64,000 nt of DNA from an uncultured Bacteroidales bacterium (GTDB lineage: Bacteria; Bacteroidota; Bacteroidia; Bacteroidales; UBA932), in assembly GCA_934725575.1 (NCBI GenBank), contig CAKVCK010000004.1, positions 1 through 64,000 on the forward strand. Direction: 5' to 3'. The position numbers and the translations under genes were made by a program. The notes beneath the pieces were generated by a model. It was not told where the DNA came from, did no database searches, and worked only from the letters and a program-made list of their open reading frames with translations. Below, one piece after another: positions 1 to 9,504 of the stretch (its first letter is position 1; each line of letters starts with the position of its first letter).

Positions 1-62
1 TTGTTCAGGGCATCACTCTCACAGGACTATCTTCTGGAACTGCTTAGGGGCGCTAAAATTTG

Positions 63-800
63 ATGCGGTTGCCCTGGGATCCAGGAAGTATGCTGGGAAC
101 AAAAAATGGCTTTTGCCTTGCGGATCTTGATGCTTACAAAACGGTGGAGGTGATAGATCGTTCAATTAAGATTGTGTCGAAAGAACCGCTTATTACTGGT
201 GGTGTGCCGCATAATGGAGTGGTAAGGATCGGTGACAAATTCTTAAACCTTGATGTCAGTTCTATGATTACAACACGGCCAGAGGACGAAGCGAAGCAAT
301 TTCAAGTGATTGGAGAGAGCGGTGTGGAAAAGCACATTTGTGACGTTCCGGATTGGGATGACAATAATGCGAACATGATCCGATACATTTCCCACGTGGT
401 GACAAATCAGGAACGGAAAGTTTTTGCCGCTTTTTATTGTGGTTTCAGGAAGATAAGGTATTACTCGTATAAAGGAGAGTTGCTTAAAGAGATTTCTGTT
501 GATTTTCCGGATTCCTCTGTCCATATCGAAGACGGATTCTATGAGACTTATACCCGTCCGGTGGCTTCTTTAGACAGAATCGTGGTTCGTTGCGGTAATT
601 ATAATCGATTGGCGCAGGATGCTATTCCGAATCAGACAGAGTTGCAGATCTGGGATTGGGATGGTCGTTTGATCCATAGGCTCATCGTCCCGATGTGGCT
701 TGAACTTTATACCATTGACTTTTCCACAGGTTTTCTTTACGCCGCAAACAGCGAGTTTGAGGATGAGATTTTTTATTCGGACATATCGGCTTATTTATAA
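63..800 (+). CDS. BF3164/TolB-like beta-propeller protein, probably 5'-truncated
   Basis: The reading frame encodes about 245 residues with repeated beta-rich segments such as RKVFAAFYCGFRKIRYYSYKGELLKEI and a C-terminal stretch resembling the last blades of BF3164-type six-bladed propellers common in Bacteroides. In-frame stops lie at 45-47 and 54-56, so the frame can only begin at TTG 60 or ATG 63. There is no signal peptide or lipobox, although such proteins are normally exported and about 350 residues long. I infer that the 5' part is missing, either by frameshift or decay upstream of the window, or that this is a short divergent homologue. A weak purine-rich stretch (44-52) could be a ribosome site. 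Function unknown. The family call is a resemblance judged by eye. Confidence 0.5.
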   Translation: MRLPWDPGSMLGTKNGFCLADLDAYKTVEVIDRSIKIVSKEPLITGGVPHNGVVRIGDKFLNLDVSSMITTRPEDEAKQFQVIGESGVEKHICDVPDWDDNNANMIRYISHVVTNQERKVFAAFYCGFRKIRYYSYKGELLKEISVDFPDSSVHIEDGFYETYTRPVASLDRIVVRCGNYNRLAQDAIPNQTELQIWDWDGRLIHRLIVPMWLELYTIDFSTGFLYAANSEFEDEIFYSDISAYL

Positions 801-872
801 TAAGCCTTTCAGCCATCGATTTGAACAATAGTGGCATAACTTTTTGAATATAATCAAATAAAAGCAGGAAAC

Positions 873-904
873 GCGCTCTGGTGATGATCAGGGCGCATTT
901 TTTT
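873..904 (+). terminator. Rho-independent terminator after the propeller gene
   Basis: An 8-bp stem (gcgctctg 873-880 with cagggcgc 889-896, one G-U pair) has an 8-nt loop and is followed by seven T's (898-904). Confidence 0.8.
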
Positions 905-926
905 ATGGCGTTTTTTATATAACCTA

Positions 927-958
927 TTGCTTGTTTATGAAAATTTTTGCCTATCTTG
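927..958 (+). promoter_or_regulatory. Possible promoter of SusCD locus 1
   Basis: TATCTTG at 952-958 resembles the Bacteroidetes -7 box TAnnTTTG, and TTGCTTG at 927-933 lies at -33 spacing. The box is imperfect. It would give a leader of about 140 nt before susC that contains the left inverted repeat at 1067-1088. Confidence 0.35.
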
Positions 959-1066
959 TGGGCCCACTTAAACGATGCAGAAAGGCGTTTTTTACGATAT
1001 TCATCAGCGAAATTCCTTTTTTGCGGAAAACTTCGATGGTGATTTAGAGGCGGTTGGATTATTTTT

Positions 1067-1088
1067 TACTAAACGCGGAGTTTAACAA
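1067..1088 (+). repeat. Left arm of a 22-bp inverted repeat bracketing susC-susD
   Basis: The arm contains the core aaacgcggagttt and matches the reverse complement of 6028-6049 at 21 of 22 positions. It ends 11 bp before the susC start codon. The core is itself a partial dyad (AAAC/GTTT around gcgga). This could be a recombinase crossover site or a paired operator. Confidence 0.85.
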
Positions 1089-1099
1089 AACCAAATTTT

Positions 1100-4000
1100 A
1101 TGAGTAAAAAAATCTTTATGGTCTTGGTTTTTCTACTGACAGCGGCAGGACTGCTGTCAGCCCAGACGAGAACCGTCAAAGGTAATGTCATCTTCTCCGA
1201 GGATGGACAGCCGGCGATCGGGGCATACGTCTCGGTGGAAGGAACCAAAATCGGTAGTATCACCGATGTGGACGGCAACTTCCAGATCACGGGAGTGCCG
1301 GCAAGCGCAAAATTTGTTGTTGTCACCTACCTTGGAGCCAAGGAGAAAAGGGTCGAGATCACCGATGTGATGAAAATCACGGTTGATCCTGATTCTGAGG
1401 TTCTTGAGGGGGTTGTGGTTACCGGTATGCAGAAGATGGACAAGCGAATGTTCACCGGTTCCGCCACAAAGATCAGCGCCAATGACGCCAAACTGGACGG
1501 TATGGCCGACATCAGTCGTTCCCTTGAAGGAAGGGTGGCCGGTGTGTCCGTGCAGAACGTGTCAGGTACCTTCGGTACGGCTCCTAAGATCCGTGTCCGT
1601 GGATCGACTTCCATCTATGGCTCGTCAAAGCCGTTGTGGGTCGTTGACGGTGTGATTATGGAGGACGTTGTCGAGGTGAGCGCCGAGGACCTTTCCTCCG
1701 GAGACGCCAACACCCTGATCTCTTCCGCCATCGCCGGACTCAACTCCGATGACATCGAGAGCTTCGACATCCTCAAGGACGGTTCCGCGACTTCCATCTA
1801 CGGAGCACGCGCTATGGCCGGAGTCATCGTCGTGACCACGAAGAAAGGTCGTGCCGGACAGGCGCACATCACTTACAATGGTGAATATACAATGCGTCTG
1901 AAGCCGATGTACAGTACCTTCAACATTATGAACTCCCAAGATCAGATGGGCATCTATCAGGAACTTCAGCAGAAGGGCTGGCTCAACTATGCCAGCACCT
2001 CAACAGCTTCCGACAGCGGTGTCTATGGCAAGATGTACCAGCTTCTCAGCCAGTACGATCCTAAGACCGGGCAGTTCGCTCTCGCCAACACTCCTGAGGC
2101 TAAGGCTGAATATCTCCGTGCCGCCGAGTACCGCAACACCGACTGGTTCGACCGTCTGTTCTCGACCGCTATCCAGCACACGCATTCAGTCAGCATCTCA
2201 GGTGGATCAGAGAAGACAAACTACTATGCGTCAATGAGTATAATGGACGATCCGGGTTGGACGAACCAGAGCAAGGTTCAGCGTTACACAGCGAATATGA
2301 ACCTGACCTACAAGATCTTCGACAACCTGTCCCTTAATCTCATCAGCAACGCTTCCTACAGAAAGCAGAGGGCTCCGGGAACCTTGAGTTCTTCGATCAA
2401 CGCCGTGACCGGCGAGGTTAAGAGAGATTTCGACATCAACCCGTACTCCTACGCACTCAACACTTCCAGAACTCTTGATCCGGATGTGTTCTACACAAGG
2501 AACTACGCTCCGTTCAACATTATGTACGAGTTGGACAACAACTATCTTGATCTGGACGTGTTCAATTTCAGGAATCAGGCAGAGTTGAAGTTCACTCCGA
2601 TCAAGAAGGTGGAACTCAGTGCCTTGGCCGCCGTGAAATATTCGCAGACAACTCGTGAGCATAATGTGCTTGACAATTCCAACCAGGCCTTGGCCTACAG
2701 GGAGATGGGCACATCTACCATCAGGAACAGCAATCCGTTCCTCTACACCGATCCTGACAATCCTTACTCTCTTCCGGAGACCGTGCTTCCTAACGGAGGT
2801 ATCTTCCAGCGCACGGACAACAAGATGAACGGTTGGGACTTCCGAGCCACGGCAAGCTATAACGATCAGTTCGGCGAGGATCACCTGCTGAACCTTTATG
2901 GTGGTATGGAGGTCAATAGCGTTGACCGTCACGCCGTCTGGTTCAGAGGCTGGGGAATGCAGTATGATATGGGCGAGATCGCCAACTATGACTATCTCGT
3001 CTTCAAGAAAGGTTCAGAGGACGGAGCCGATTACTACACTCTCGGCAATTCACGTGAGCGCAGAGCCGCCTTCTTTGGTACGGGAACATATTCATTCAAA
3101 GGAAGGTACATTATCAACGGCACCGTCCGCTACGAGGGCTCCAACCGCCTCGGAAAATCCCGCAAGGCAAGGTGGCTTCCAACGTGGAACGTGTCTGGAA
3201 GATGGAATGTGCACGATGAGCCGTTTATGAAGGGTCTCTACCCTTATGTCTCCCACCTTGCGCTCAAGGCGTCATATTCATTGACAGGAGAGAGCGGTCC
3301 ATCCTGGGTCAACAATTCTGAGGTGAAGATCAGCAGTGAGATTCCTTGGAGACCATCTTCAAGCCTTAGAGAGTCAACCCTTTACATCGCCAGCCTTGCG
3401 AATGAGGATCTTACATTCGAGAAGAAGCACGAGCTCAACATCGGTTTTGAGTCCGGTTTCTTCGACAACAGGATCAATTTCGCCCTTGACTGGTACAAGA
3501 GAGACAATTTCGACCTGATCGGTCTGACCAACACTCCTGGTGTCGGAGGTGAGGTGAGAAAGTACGGTAACATCGCTTCGATGAAGTCCAGCGGTGTCGA
3601 ACTGAGCCTCACTACGACCAACATCAAGACAAGAGACTTCACTTGGTCAACGAACTTCATCTACTCGCACACAAAGAACGAGGTTACCGACCTTCTGACC
3701 TCACAGAGAGTCATCGATCTCATCTCCGGTACCGGATTCGCTCAGGAGGGCTATCCGAACCATAGTATTTTCTCCATTCCGTTCAAGGGGCTGAATTCCG
3801 AAGGTCTTCCGACGTTCCTCAATGAGAACGGCGACATCACAGTCACCGGAATCAACTTCCAGAACAGCGATCCGGACAAGCTCGGATTCCTTGAATATTC
3901 CGGAACCTCAGAGCCTACGGATGTCGGCTCCCTCGGCAACACATTTAAGTTCAAGAGATTCACTCTGAACGTGTTTATGACATATTCATTCGGGAATGTC

Positions 4001-4429
4001 ATAAGGCTTGACCCTGTGTTCAGGAACTCATACACGGATCTGTCATCGATGCCTAAGGAGTTCAGAAACCGTTGGGTCGTTCCTGGAGACGAGAACACCA
4101 CCACTGTTCCTGTCATCGCAAGCCGTTGGCAGAACAAGAAATATTCATCTTTGAGCTACGCCTACAACGCCTATAACTACTCGACAGAGCGTATCGCAAG
4201 CGGAGACTTTATCAGAATGAAGGAAATCTCCCTTTCTTACGAGATGCCGTCGAGGATTGTCAAGGCTTTGAAGATGAATTCAATGTCACTCAAGCTTCAG
4301 GCCACGAACCTCTTCCTGATCTACGCTGACAGCAAACTCAACGGTCAGGACCCTGAGTTCTTCAACACCGGTGGTGTGGCGGTTCCTGTCCCTAAGCAGT
4401 TCACTCTGACACTTAAGCTCGGACTCTAA
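1100..4429 (+). CDS. SusC/RagA family TonB-linked outer membrane protein (locus 1)
   Basis: A protein of 1109 residues. Domain order: signal peptide ending at LLSAQ (about residue 22), a carboxypeptidase-regulatory-like beta-sandwich (GTKIGSITDVDGNFQI, about 45-65), a TonB plug (TGMQKMDKRMFTGSA onward, with the SusC hallmark SIYGARAMAGVIVVTT), then a long beta-barrel ending in FTLTLKLGL. There is no N-terminal STN domain, so signalling through FecR is not expected. By family knowledge it forms the TonB-powered pore of a SusCD import pump, and SusD follows 14 nt later. The ligand cannot be read from sequence, but a metallopeptidase lipoprotein downstream suggests peptides. The coding sequence contains no CATG tetranucleotide, unlike the two other SusC genes here. 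Confidence 0.97.
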   Translation: MSKKIFMVLVFLLTAAGLLSAQTRTVKGNVIFSEDGQPAIGAYVSVEGTKIGSITDVDGNFQITGVPASAKFVVVTYLGAKEKRVEITDVMKITVDPDSEVLEGVVVTGMQKMDKRMFTGSATKISANDAKLDGMADISRSLEGRVAGVSVQNVSGTFGTAPKIRVRGSTSIYGSSKPLWVVDGVIMEDVVEVSAEDLSSGDANTLISSAIAGLNSDDIESFDILKDGSATSIYGARAMAGVIVVTTKKGRAGQAHITYNGEYTMRLKPMYSTFNIMNSQDQMGIYQELQQKGWLNYASTSTASDSGVYGKMYQLLSQYDPKTGQFALANTPEAKAEYLRAAEYRNTDWFDRLFSTAIQHTHSVSISGGSEKTNYYASMSIMDDPGWTNQSKVQRYTANMNLTYKIFDNLSLNLISNASYRKQRAPGTLSSSINAVTGEVKRDFDINPYSYALNTSRTLDPDVFYTRNYAPFNIMYELDNNYLDLDVFNFRNQAELKFTPIKKVELSALAAVKYSQTTREHNVLDNSNQALAYREMGTSTIRNSNPFLYTDPDNPYSLPETVLPNGGIFQRTDNKMNGWDFRATASYNDQFGEDHLLNLYGGMEVNSVDRHAVWFRGWGMQYDMGEIANYDYLVFKKGSEDGADYYTLGNSRERRAAFFGTGTYSFKGRYIINGTVRYEGSNRLGKSRKARWLPTWNVSGRWNVHDEPFMKGLYPYVSHLALKASYSLTGESGPSWVNNSEVKISSEIPWRPSSSLRESTLYIASLANEDLTFEKKHELNIGFESGFFDNRINFALDWYKRDNFDLIGLTNTPGVGGEVRKYGNIASMKSSGVELSLTTTNIKTRDFTWSTNFIYSHTKNEVTDLLTSQRVIDLISGTGFAQEGYPNHSIFSIPFKGLNSEGLPTFLNENGDITVTGINFQNSDPDKLGFLEYSGTSEPTDVGSLGNTFKFKRFTLNVFMTYSFGNVIRLDPVFRNSYTDLSSMPKEFRNRWVVPGDENTTTVPVIASRWQNKKYSSLSYAYNAYNYSTERIASGDFIRMKEISLSYEMPSRIVKALKMNSMSLKLQATNLFLIYADSKLNGQDPEFFNTGGVAVPVPKQFTLTLKLGL

Positions 4430-4443
4430 ACACAAGAAAAGTT

Positions 4444-6027
4444 ATGAAAACATTCAAGATAACATACATTCTGGCGGCCGCCATCGCTTTGACCGGTCTT
4501 TCCGCCTGCAACAAGTTCCTCGACACGACTCCGGACAACAGAGCCACAGTTGATTCCGAGGAAAAGGTGATCTCGCTTCTTGGATCGGCATATTCCGAGA
4601 ACGACCACATCCTCATCGCCGAGTTCTATTCCGACAATGTGGATAACTATGGCATCCAGTACACTGGAACCAGCCGTTTCTTTGATTCCATCTATGAGTG
4701 GAGCGAACTGGAGGAGTCCAACAACGAATCAACGGAGAGAATCTGGGGATCATATTATTCCGCCATCGCTTCAGCCAATCAGGCCATCGTCGCGATTGAT
4801 GAGCTTGGAGGGCCGGAAACATCCACTGCCTTGAGCCAGGCTCTCGGCGAGGCCTACCTTTGCCGTGCGTATTCCCACTTCGTTCTTGTGAATATGTTCT
4901 GCCTCCAATACAACAAGCAGACAAGCGCCACGGATCTCGGAATACCGTATATGACCAAGCCGGAGACCACTCTTGCCCCTCATTATGAAAGAGGCAACGT
5001 GGCTGATGTCTATGCCCAGATTGAGGAGGACCTTGAGAAAGGCCTCGCCCTTGTCGGTGATGACAACTACACCGTGCCGAAGTACCATTTCAACAAACTC
5101 GCAGCCTACGCTTTCGCCGCCCGTTTCTATCTCTTTTACGAGAAGTACGATCAGGTGATCAAATATGCGGACCTTTGCCTTGGCTCATCTCCGTCCACGA
5201 TGCTCAGGGACTATGATGTCCTTGCCACAATGCCGAACGGAAGCCCTCAGCAGCAGCCGACAACCCTCCATTACGTGGATCCTTCGGTCAATGCCAACCT
5301 GCTTCTATTCACTGCTTTCTCCGTGATGGGACAGGCCTTCGGGGCATACAGTACAGCGTCTATGTACTCTCACGGAGCGTATCTTGCTAAAAACGAAGAC
5401 TGTCAGGCCACCCAGCCTTGGGGTAATTCCGCTTACAAGGATGCTCCTGCGGTTTATGTCGGAAGTATGGACAGGGTGATCTTCTGGAGATGCCCAAGAA
5501 TATTCCAGTACACTGACCCTGTCGCAGGAATCGGCTTCCTCAGAACCGTTTATCCTGCCCTCAGCACGGATGAGTGTCTTCTGAACAGGGCTGAGGCCTA
5601 TGTTCACCTTGGTGACTACAACAAGGCTTGCGAGGATCTTAACCTTTGGGTACACAACTGTAACACAACCAAGGCGGAAATGACACCGGCTTCCATTAAG
5701 GCGTTCTATGATGGCGTTGCTTACTGGGAGTGGAACAAATCCACTGTCAAGAAGCACATCAATCCTGTTTTCGGAGCTGTTGAGGAAGGGTCTCAGGAAG
5801 AGGCTATGTACCAATGCATACTCGCCGCCAAGAGGGTTGAGTCCCTCGGCCTTGGACAGCGCTGGTTCGATGTGAAGCGTTTCGGAATCGAGATCCATCG
5901 CAGAAGTATGGATCTGAAGGGTAATCCGGAGGAACTTACCGATTCGATGCCTCTTGATGATCCACGAAGAGCGATCCAACTTCCGGTCAGAGTCATCGCC
6001 GCAGGTGTCACTCCGAACCCTCGTTAG
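4444..6027 (+). CDS. SusD/RagB family nutrient-binding lipoprotein (locus 1)
   Basis: A protein of 527 residues. The lipobox LSAC gives an acylated Cys at about residue 22, followed by KFLDTTPDN, the typical SusD start. The TPR-like helical scaffold is visible (LCRAYSHFVLVNMF, KLAAYAFAARFYLFYEKYD), and the C-terminal half carries VESLGLGQRWFDVKRFG, a common SusD segment. It is predicted to be the surface lid that binds ligand over the SusC barrel. It starts 14 nt after susC, so the two are in one operon. The right arm of the inverted repeat begins at the base after its stop codon. Confidence 0.97.
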   Translation: MKTFKITYILAAAIALTGLSACNKFLDTTPDNRATVDSEEKVISLLGSAYSENDHILIAEFYSDNVDNYGIQYTGTSRFFDSIYEWSELEESNNESTERIWGSYYSAIASANQAIVAIDELGGPETSTALSQALGEAYLCRAYSHFVLVNMFCLQYNKQTSATDLGIPYMTKPETTLAPHYERGNVADVYAQIEEDLEKGLALVGDDNYTVPKYHFNKLAAYAFAARFYLFYEKYDQVIKYADLCLGSSPSTMLRDYDVLATMPNGSPQQQPTTLHYVDPSVNANLLLFTAFSVMGQAFGAYSTASMYSHGAYLAKNEDCQATQPWGNSAYKDAPAVYVGSMDRVIFWRCPRIFQYTDPVAGIGFLRTVYPALSTDECLLNRAEAYVHLGDYNKACEDLNLWVHNCNTTKAEMTPASIKAFYDGVAYWEWNKSTVKKHINPVFGAVEEGSQEEAMYQCILAAKRVESLGLGQRWFDVKRFGIEIHRRSMDLKGNPEELTDSMPLDDPRRAIQLPVRVIAAGVTPNPR

Positions 6028-6049
6028 TTGTCAAACTCCGCGTTTAGTA
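6028..6049 (-). repeat. Right arm of the 22-bp inverted repeat bracketing susC-susD
   Basis: Reverse complement of 1067-1088 with one mismatch. It directly abuts the susD stop codon (6025-6027) and precedes the next gene by 17 nt. The two arms lie about 4.9 kb apart. Confidence 0.85.
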
Positions 6050-6066
6050 TATTTAATGATTAGAAT

Positions 6067-6969
6067 ATGAAAAGATTTACATATTTTCTGGTCGCCGCGT
6101 CGATTCTTGCAGCCAGTACTTCCTGCTCAGAGGACAAACTGGATCCGGAAAGTGTCATCACGATTGACCAGTACCAAAAGAACGATTTCGACAAATGGCT
6201 TGAGGCGAACTACGTCTCTCCTTACAACATAGAGTTCAAGTACCGCTATGAGAGTATCGAGTCTGATCTCAACTACTACACCATTCCCGCTGAATATGAT
6301 TGTTCAGTGCTTATGGCCCACGTGGTGAAATTCCTCTGTATAGACACTTATGATGAGGTCGGTGGAATCGATTTCACTCGCCAGTATTTCCCTAAGGAGT
6401 TCTTCCTCATAGGGGAATGGCAGTATAAGAATAATGGAACCTATATTCTTGGAACGGCTGAGAGTGGTAAAAAAATCCTCCTTGCCGGAGTGAATTACCT
6501 TAAGACCTATCTGAACTCGGCTTCAGGACTGAATAGTCACTATATTAAGACGATCCACCACGAGTTTACCCACATCCTCAATCAGACAAGGGATTATCCT
6601 GCCGGATTCCGCGAGGTGACCGGAACGACTTACGTCGCTGACAGTTGGAGTTCTCCTCCTTACAACAGCGGTTATCTGAAGAGAGGGTATATTTCGTCTT
6701 ACGCCCAGCATTCAGCGGGAGAGGATTTCGCTGAAATTCTTTCTCTCTATGTCACCAATGACGAGGCTTGGTGGAACAAACAATTGGTTTCCGCCTCCGC
6801 GGATGGAAGTGAAGGAGGGGAACTTCTGAAAACCAAGCTTGATTTTGTACGATCATATATGAAGGACTCGTTCAACATCGACATTGATATCCTCCGTGCC
6901 GCGGTTCTTCGTCGCCAGGGAGAGTTGGTGGCAGGAAAAGTTGACCTGACTGATTTGAGCCTTAACTAA
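6067..6969 (+). CDS. Putative zinc-binding metallopeptidase lipoprotein
   Basis: A protein of 300 residues. The signal peptide has lipobox STSC (Cys about residue 20). A zinc-metallopeptidase HExxH motif, HEFTH, lies at about residues 165-169 within IHHEFTHILNQ, and a downstream acidic segment EDFAEILSLYV could supply the third ligand. This matches the Bacteroidetes 'putative zinc-binding metallopeptidase' family usually found next to SusCD genes. It is predicted to sit on the outer membrane and clip protein substrates for the SusCD pair. The gap from susD is 39 nt and holds the right inverted-repeat arm. Catalytic activity and substrate are inferred. Confidence 0.85.
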   Translation: MKRFTYFLVAASILAASTSCSEDKLDPESVITIDQYQKNDFDKWLEANYVSPYNIEFKYRYESIESDLNYYTIPAEYDCSVLMAHVVKFLCIDTYDEVGGIDFTRQYFPKEFFLIGEWQYKNNGTYILGTAESGKKILLAGVNYLKTYLNSASGLNSHYIKTIHHEFTHILNQTRDYPAGFREVTGTTYVADSWSSPPYNSGYLKRGYISSYAQHSAGEDFAEILSLYVTNDEAWWNKQLVSASADGSEGGELLKTKLDFVRSYMKDSFNIDIDILRAAVLRRQGELVAGKVDLTDLSLN

Positions 6970-6983
6970 TTAAGAAATCGAAT

Positions 6984-8297
6984 ATGAAGACAAATATTAA
7001 AGTACTTTTCGCCACTGTTCTTCTTGGACTGGCATTCCAATCCTGTCTAAAGGATCAGGCGGATGTGTTTGATGAATCTCCTTCCGCAAGGATGGTTGAG
7101 TATCTTGCCGATGTCCAGAAGATTCTTGTCGAACCAGAGAATGGATGGGTGATGTATTATTTCCCGGACAAGTCTCAGATTTATGGAGGCTTTACCTATA
7201 CTCTTAAGTTTGATCAAGAGTCCGTTGAGGTGGGCTTTGAGTTAGCTGACGATGTTAGTAAGACTCTGACAAGTCTGTACCGTCTTGGCAGTGACACCGG
7301 CCCTATGCTGTCTTTTGACACCCAGAATGATTATATTCATTATTTTGCCACCCCTTCTTCCAAAAAGTATCAAGGTATGGGAGGTGATTTCGAGTTTATG
7401 ATCCTTGAGGCGGATAAAGAACACGTCAAGATGATGGGGCGTCGTTCCGGGAACATTATCACGATGTATCCTCTTACGGACGACACTCAGACATATTTCC
7501 AGAAACTTGAGAGTTCGGTCGGTGACTTTGTGATAGAAGGTATGAAGGGAACCGTCGGTGGAATTGAGACATCGGTTGCCATCGATAGGGATGACCGTCA
7601 ACTCACATTCTCATTCGGAGAAGAGTCTGAATCTATGGCTTATGTCTACACTCTTACTGGTGTAAAACTTTACAAGCCGGTCACGATAGGATCGGTATCT
7701 GTTGAGGAACTCGTTTTTGACGAGCCTACGTTCAAGTTGTCCATCCCAGGCTCTACTGATGTCCTTCAGGGTGTTGTGCCAGAAGGCTATAGAAGGTTCT
7801 CTGAATATGCCGGTGATTATCTGTTGATTTTCAACCGCGATGGCGAGGAGGATCAGGAATATGACTCGTTGCCTGTCACCCTTACTCCTGGTGAGGTTAA
7901 TTCTACTTACCTTATGTCCGGATTGAATGATAATTATTCAATCACTTGGAATTATGACAGGTATAATGGAACCCTTAGTTGGACCCACCAGATCCTCGGG
8001 ACTATGGAGAATGGAAATCAGGTCCGTCTGATAGCCGGAGACAGCAAGACGACATCGTATCAGACTGTGTCCAATAAAGTATTCGGCATAACCCAGTGGA
8101 ACGGCGATGAGGCTAAGCCGGTATATTACATTAATGCTGCATATACTTGGAGCACAACCCGTCATTCAGATGCTTTCCAGCTGCGTCGTTATAGTGCGAA
8201 AGGTTCAAGCCTTGGTGTTGTCGCGGCGAATTCGGGATGGCGATTCCCTGGCGAACTCGACAAATTACCGTTTGTGTACGCTCTTGTTAAAAAATAG
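6984..8297 (+). CDS. DUF4302-family lipoprotein
   Basis: A protein of 437 residues. The signal peptide has a lipobox ending FQSC (Cys about residue 21). The mature N-terminus reads ARMVEYLADVQKILVEPENGW followed by MYYFPDKSQIYGGFTYTLKF, characteristic of the DUF4302 family, which usually accompanies SusCD and the zinc metallopeptidase family. The rest is beta-rich. The function of the family is not established. It is probably a surface binding or accessory lipoprotein. It lies 14 nt after the metallopeptidase gene and 3 nt before the next gene, so it is co-transcribed. Confidence 0.8.
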   Translation: MKTNIKVLFATVLLGLAFQSCLKDQADVFDESPSARMVEYLADVQKILVEPENGWVMYYFPDKSQIYGGFTYTLKFDQESVEVGFELADDVSKTLTSLYRLGSDTGPMLSFDTQNDYIHYFATPSSKKYQGMGGDFEFMILEADKEHVKMMGRRSGNIITMYPLTDDTQTYFQKLESSVGDFVIEGMKGTVGGIETSVAIDRDDRQLTFSFGEESESMAYVYTLTGVKLYKPVTIGSVSVEELVFDEPTFKLSIPGSTDVLQGVVPEGYRRFSEYAGDYLLIFNRDGEEDQEYDSLPVTLTPGEVNSTYLMSGLNDNYSITWNYDRYNGTLSWTHQILGTMENGNQVRLIAGDSKTTSYQTVSNKVFGITQWNGDEAKPVYYINAAYTWSTTRHSDAFQLRRYSAKGSSLGVVAANSGWRFPGELDKLPFVYALVKK

Positions 8298-8300
8298 AAA

Positions 8301-9362
8301 ATGATGAGAAAGATATATTTATTCCTTATAGCCCTGCCCCTCTTCTTCCTTGTGGCTTGCGAGAGCGGTGAAGGTGATTATGAAGTTCAGAAGTCTATTA
8401 ATGTGGTCTCTGCTGATTTGACTTTCCAACCATCTGGTGGAACGGGAACTGTTGTTGTCGAGACACAGGGAACGGTGACCGCTGTATCATCCCGCCCGTG
8501 GTGTACAACATCGGTGAACGGAGGTACCATAACGGTGACGGTCTCAGAATATGATGGCCTTGACAACCGTTACGCTGACATTCTCATCACTTCAGGAAAG
8601 GAGACCGCCAAGGTGACAGCGCACCAGTATGGATTATATTTCTTGCTTCCAGAGGCTGAGGATTCATACCACGTTGAGGATGTGAATGGTTTTGTGGAGA
8701 TTCCTCTTACCCATAATAACTATGAGCCGGAGTGTGAGGCGGATGTGGATTGGCTTTCGGCCTCTTATGCTGATGGCAAGGTGATAATAAAGGCTACGGA
8801 CAACACGACAGGTTTGTTAAGGACTGGTAACATCACGATCGGAACCAAGAAGATAAAAATCGAGCAGTGGTCTTTTGATTCTGTTTTCGCCGGGGAATAT
8901 TATTGGGTGGGAACAACCACGGCCACCGGCAGTGTGGTTGACACAATGAAGGTAAACTTTAAGGATTACGATCCGGAAAGCGGAACCTTCACGATGGATT
9001 TCCCTGAGGTGAATGTTTCGTTTAAGACCCAGTTTAATGAGAAGGATCTTTCATTCAAGGTCTCGGGCGCTTTGTATTGCGGTGAGACAGTCTATAAGGA
9101 TACTAAAGCGTATATCTATACGATTGTATATGCCGATGGCTATGTTAGTTGGTCTTCCAGCTATTATGTTACCTTCACTCTTGCCCTTGATAAGACTACA
9201 GGGAAATATCAGGCTCCTATGGTGGATGTGGGCTCTTGGGCCAACAAGAAGATCTCCTCTGTTCAGTTTGAACTCTTCAAGTCTCAGACGCTGAACAGCA
9301 CAAATCGTTGGAGAGTTGCGGTAGGAAAGAAACTATACAATGTGACTCTCTATAAGAAATAG
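8301..9362 (+). CDS. BACON-domain lipoprotein
   Basis: A protein of 353 residues. The signal peptide ends in lipobox LVAC (Cys about residue 20). Residues about 30-115 look like a BACON-type Ig-fold (LTFQPSGGTGTVVVET, SSRPWCTTSVNGGTITVTV). A second BACON-like repeat (DVDWLSASYADGKVIIKA) follows, then a beta-rich C-terminal domain. BACON domains are linked to carbohydrate or mucin binding, and the role here is inferred. Two adjacent ATG codons (8301, 8304) could start it. It is the last gene of locus 1, and a terminator follows. Confidence 0.75.
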   Translation: MMRKIYLFLIALPLFFLVACESGEGDYEVQKSINVVSADLTFQPSGGTGTVVVETQGTVTAVSSRPWCTTSVNGGTITVTVSEYDGLDNRYADILITSGKETAKVTAHQYGLYFLLPEAEDSYHVEDVNGFVEIPLTHNNYEPECEADVDWLSASYADGKVIIKATDNTTGLLRTGNITIGTKKIKIEQWSFDSVFAGEYYWVGTTTATGSVVDTMKVNFKDYDPESGTFTMDFPEVNVSFKTQFNEKDLSFKVSGALYCGETVYKDTKAYIYTIVYADGYVSWSSSYYVTFTLALDKTTGKYQAPMVDVGSWANKKISSVQFELFKSQTLNSTNRWRVAVGKKLYNVTLYKK

Positions 9363-9384
9363 AGTTGTTGTAACTTGATGGATG

Positions 9385-9419
9385 GCGGCCGTTCTTACGT
9401 GAGGATGGCCGCTCTTTTG
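9385..9419 (+). terminator. Terminator of SusCD locus 1 operon
   Basis: Stem gcggcc (9385-9390) pairs with ggccgc (9407-9412), followed by the T-rich tract tctttt. The loop is 16 nt. Confidence 0.65.
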
Positions 9420-9504
9420 TATGTGAGGGCCTTGCCATTAAGTGATGGAAGTATTAATTATCGAATTATTTTAAGATATTCTTATGTGATTAGAAAATCT
9501 TTCT

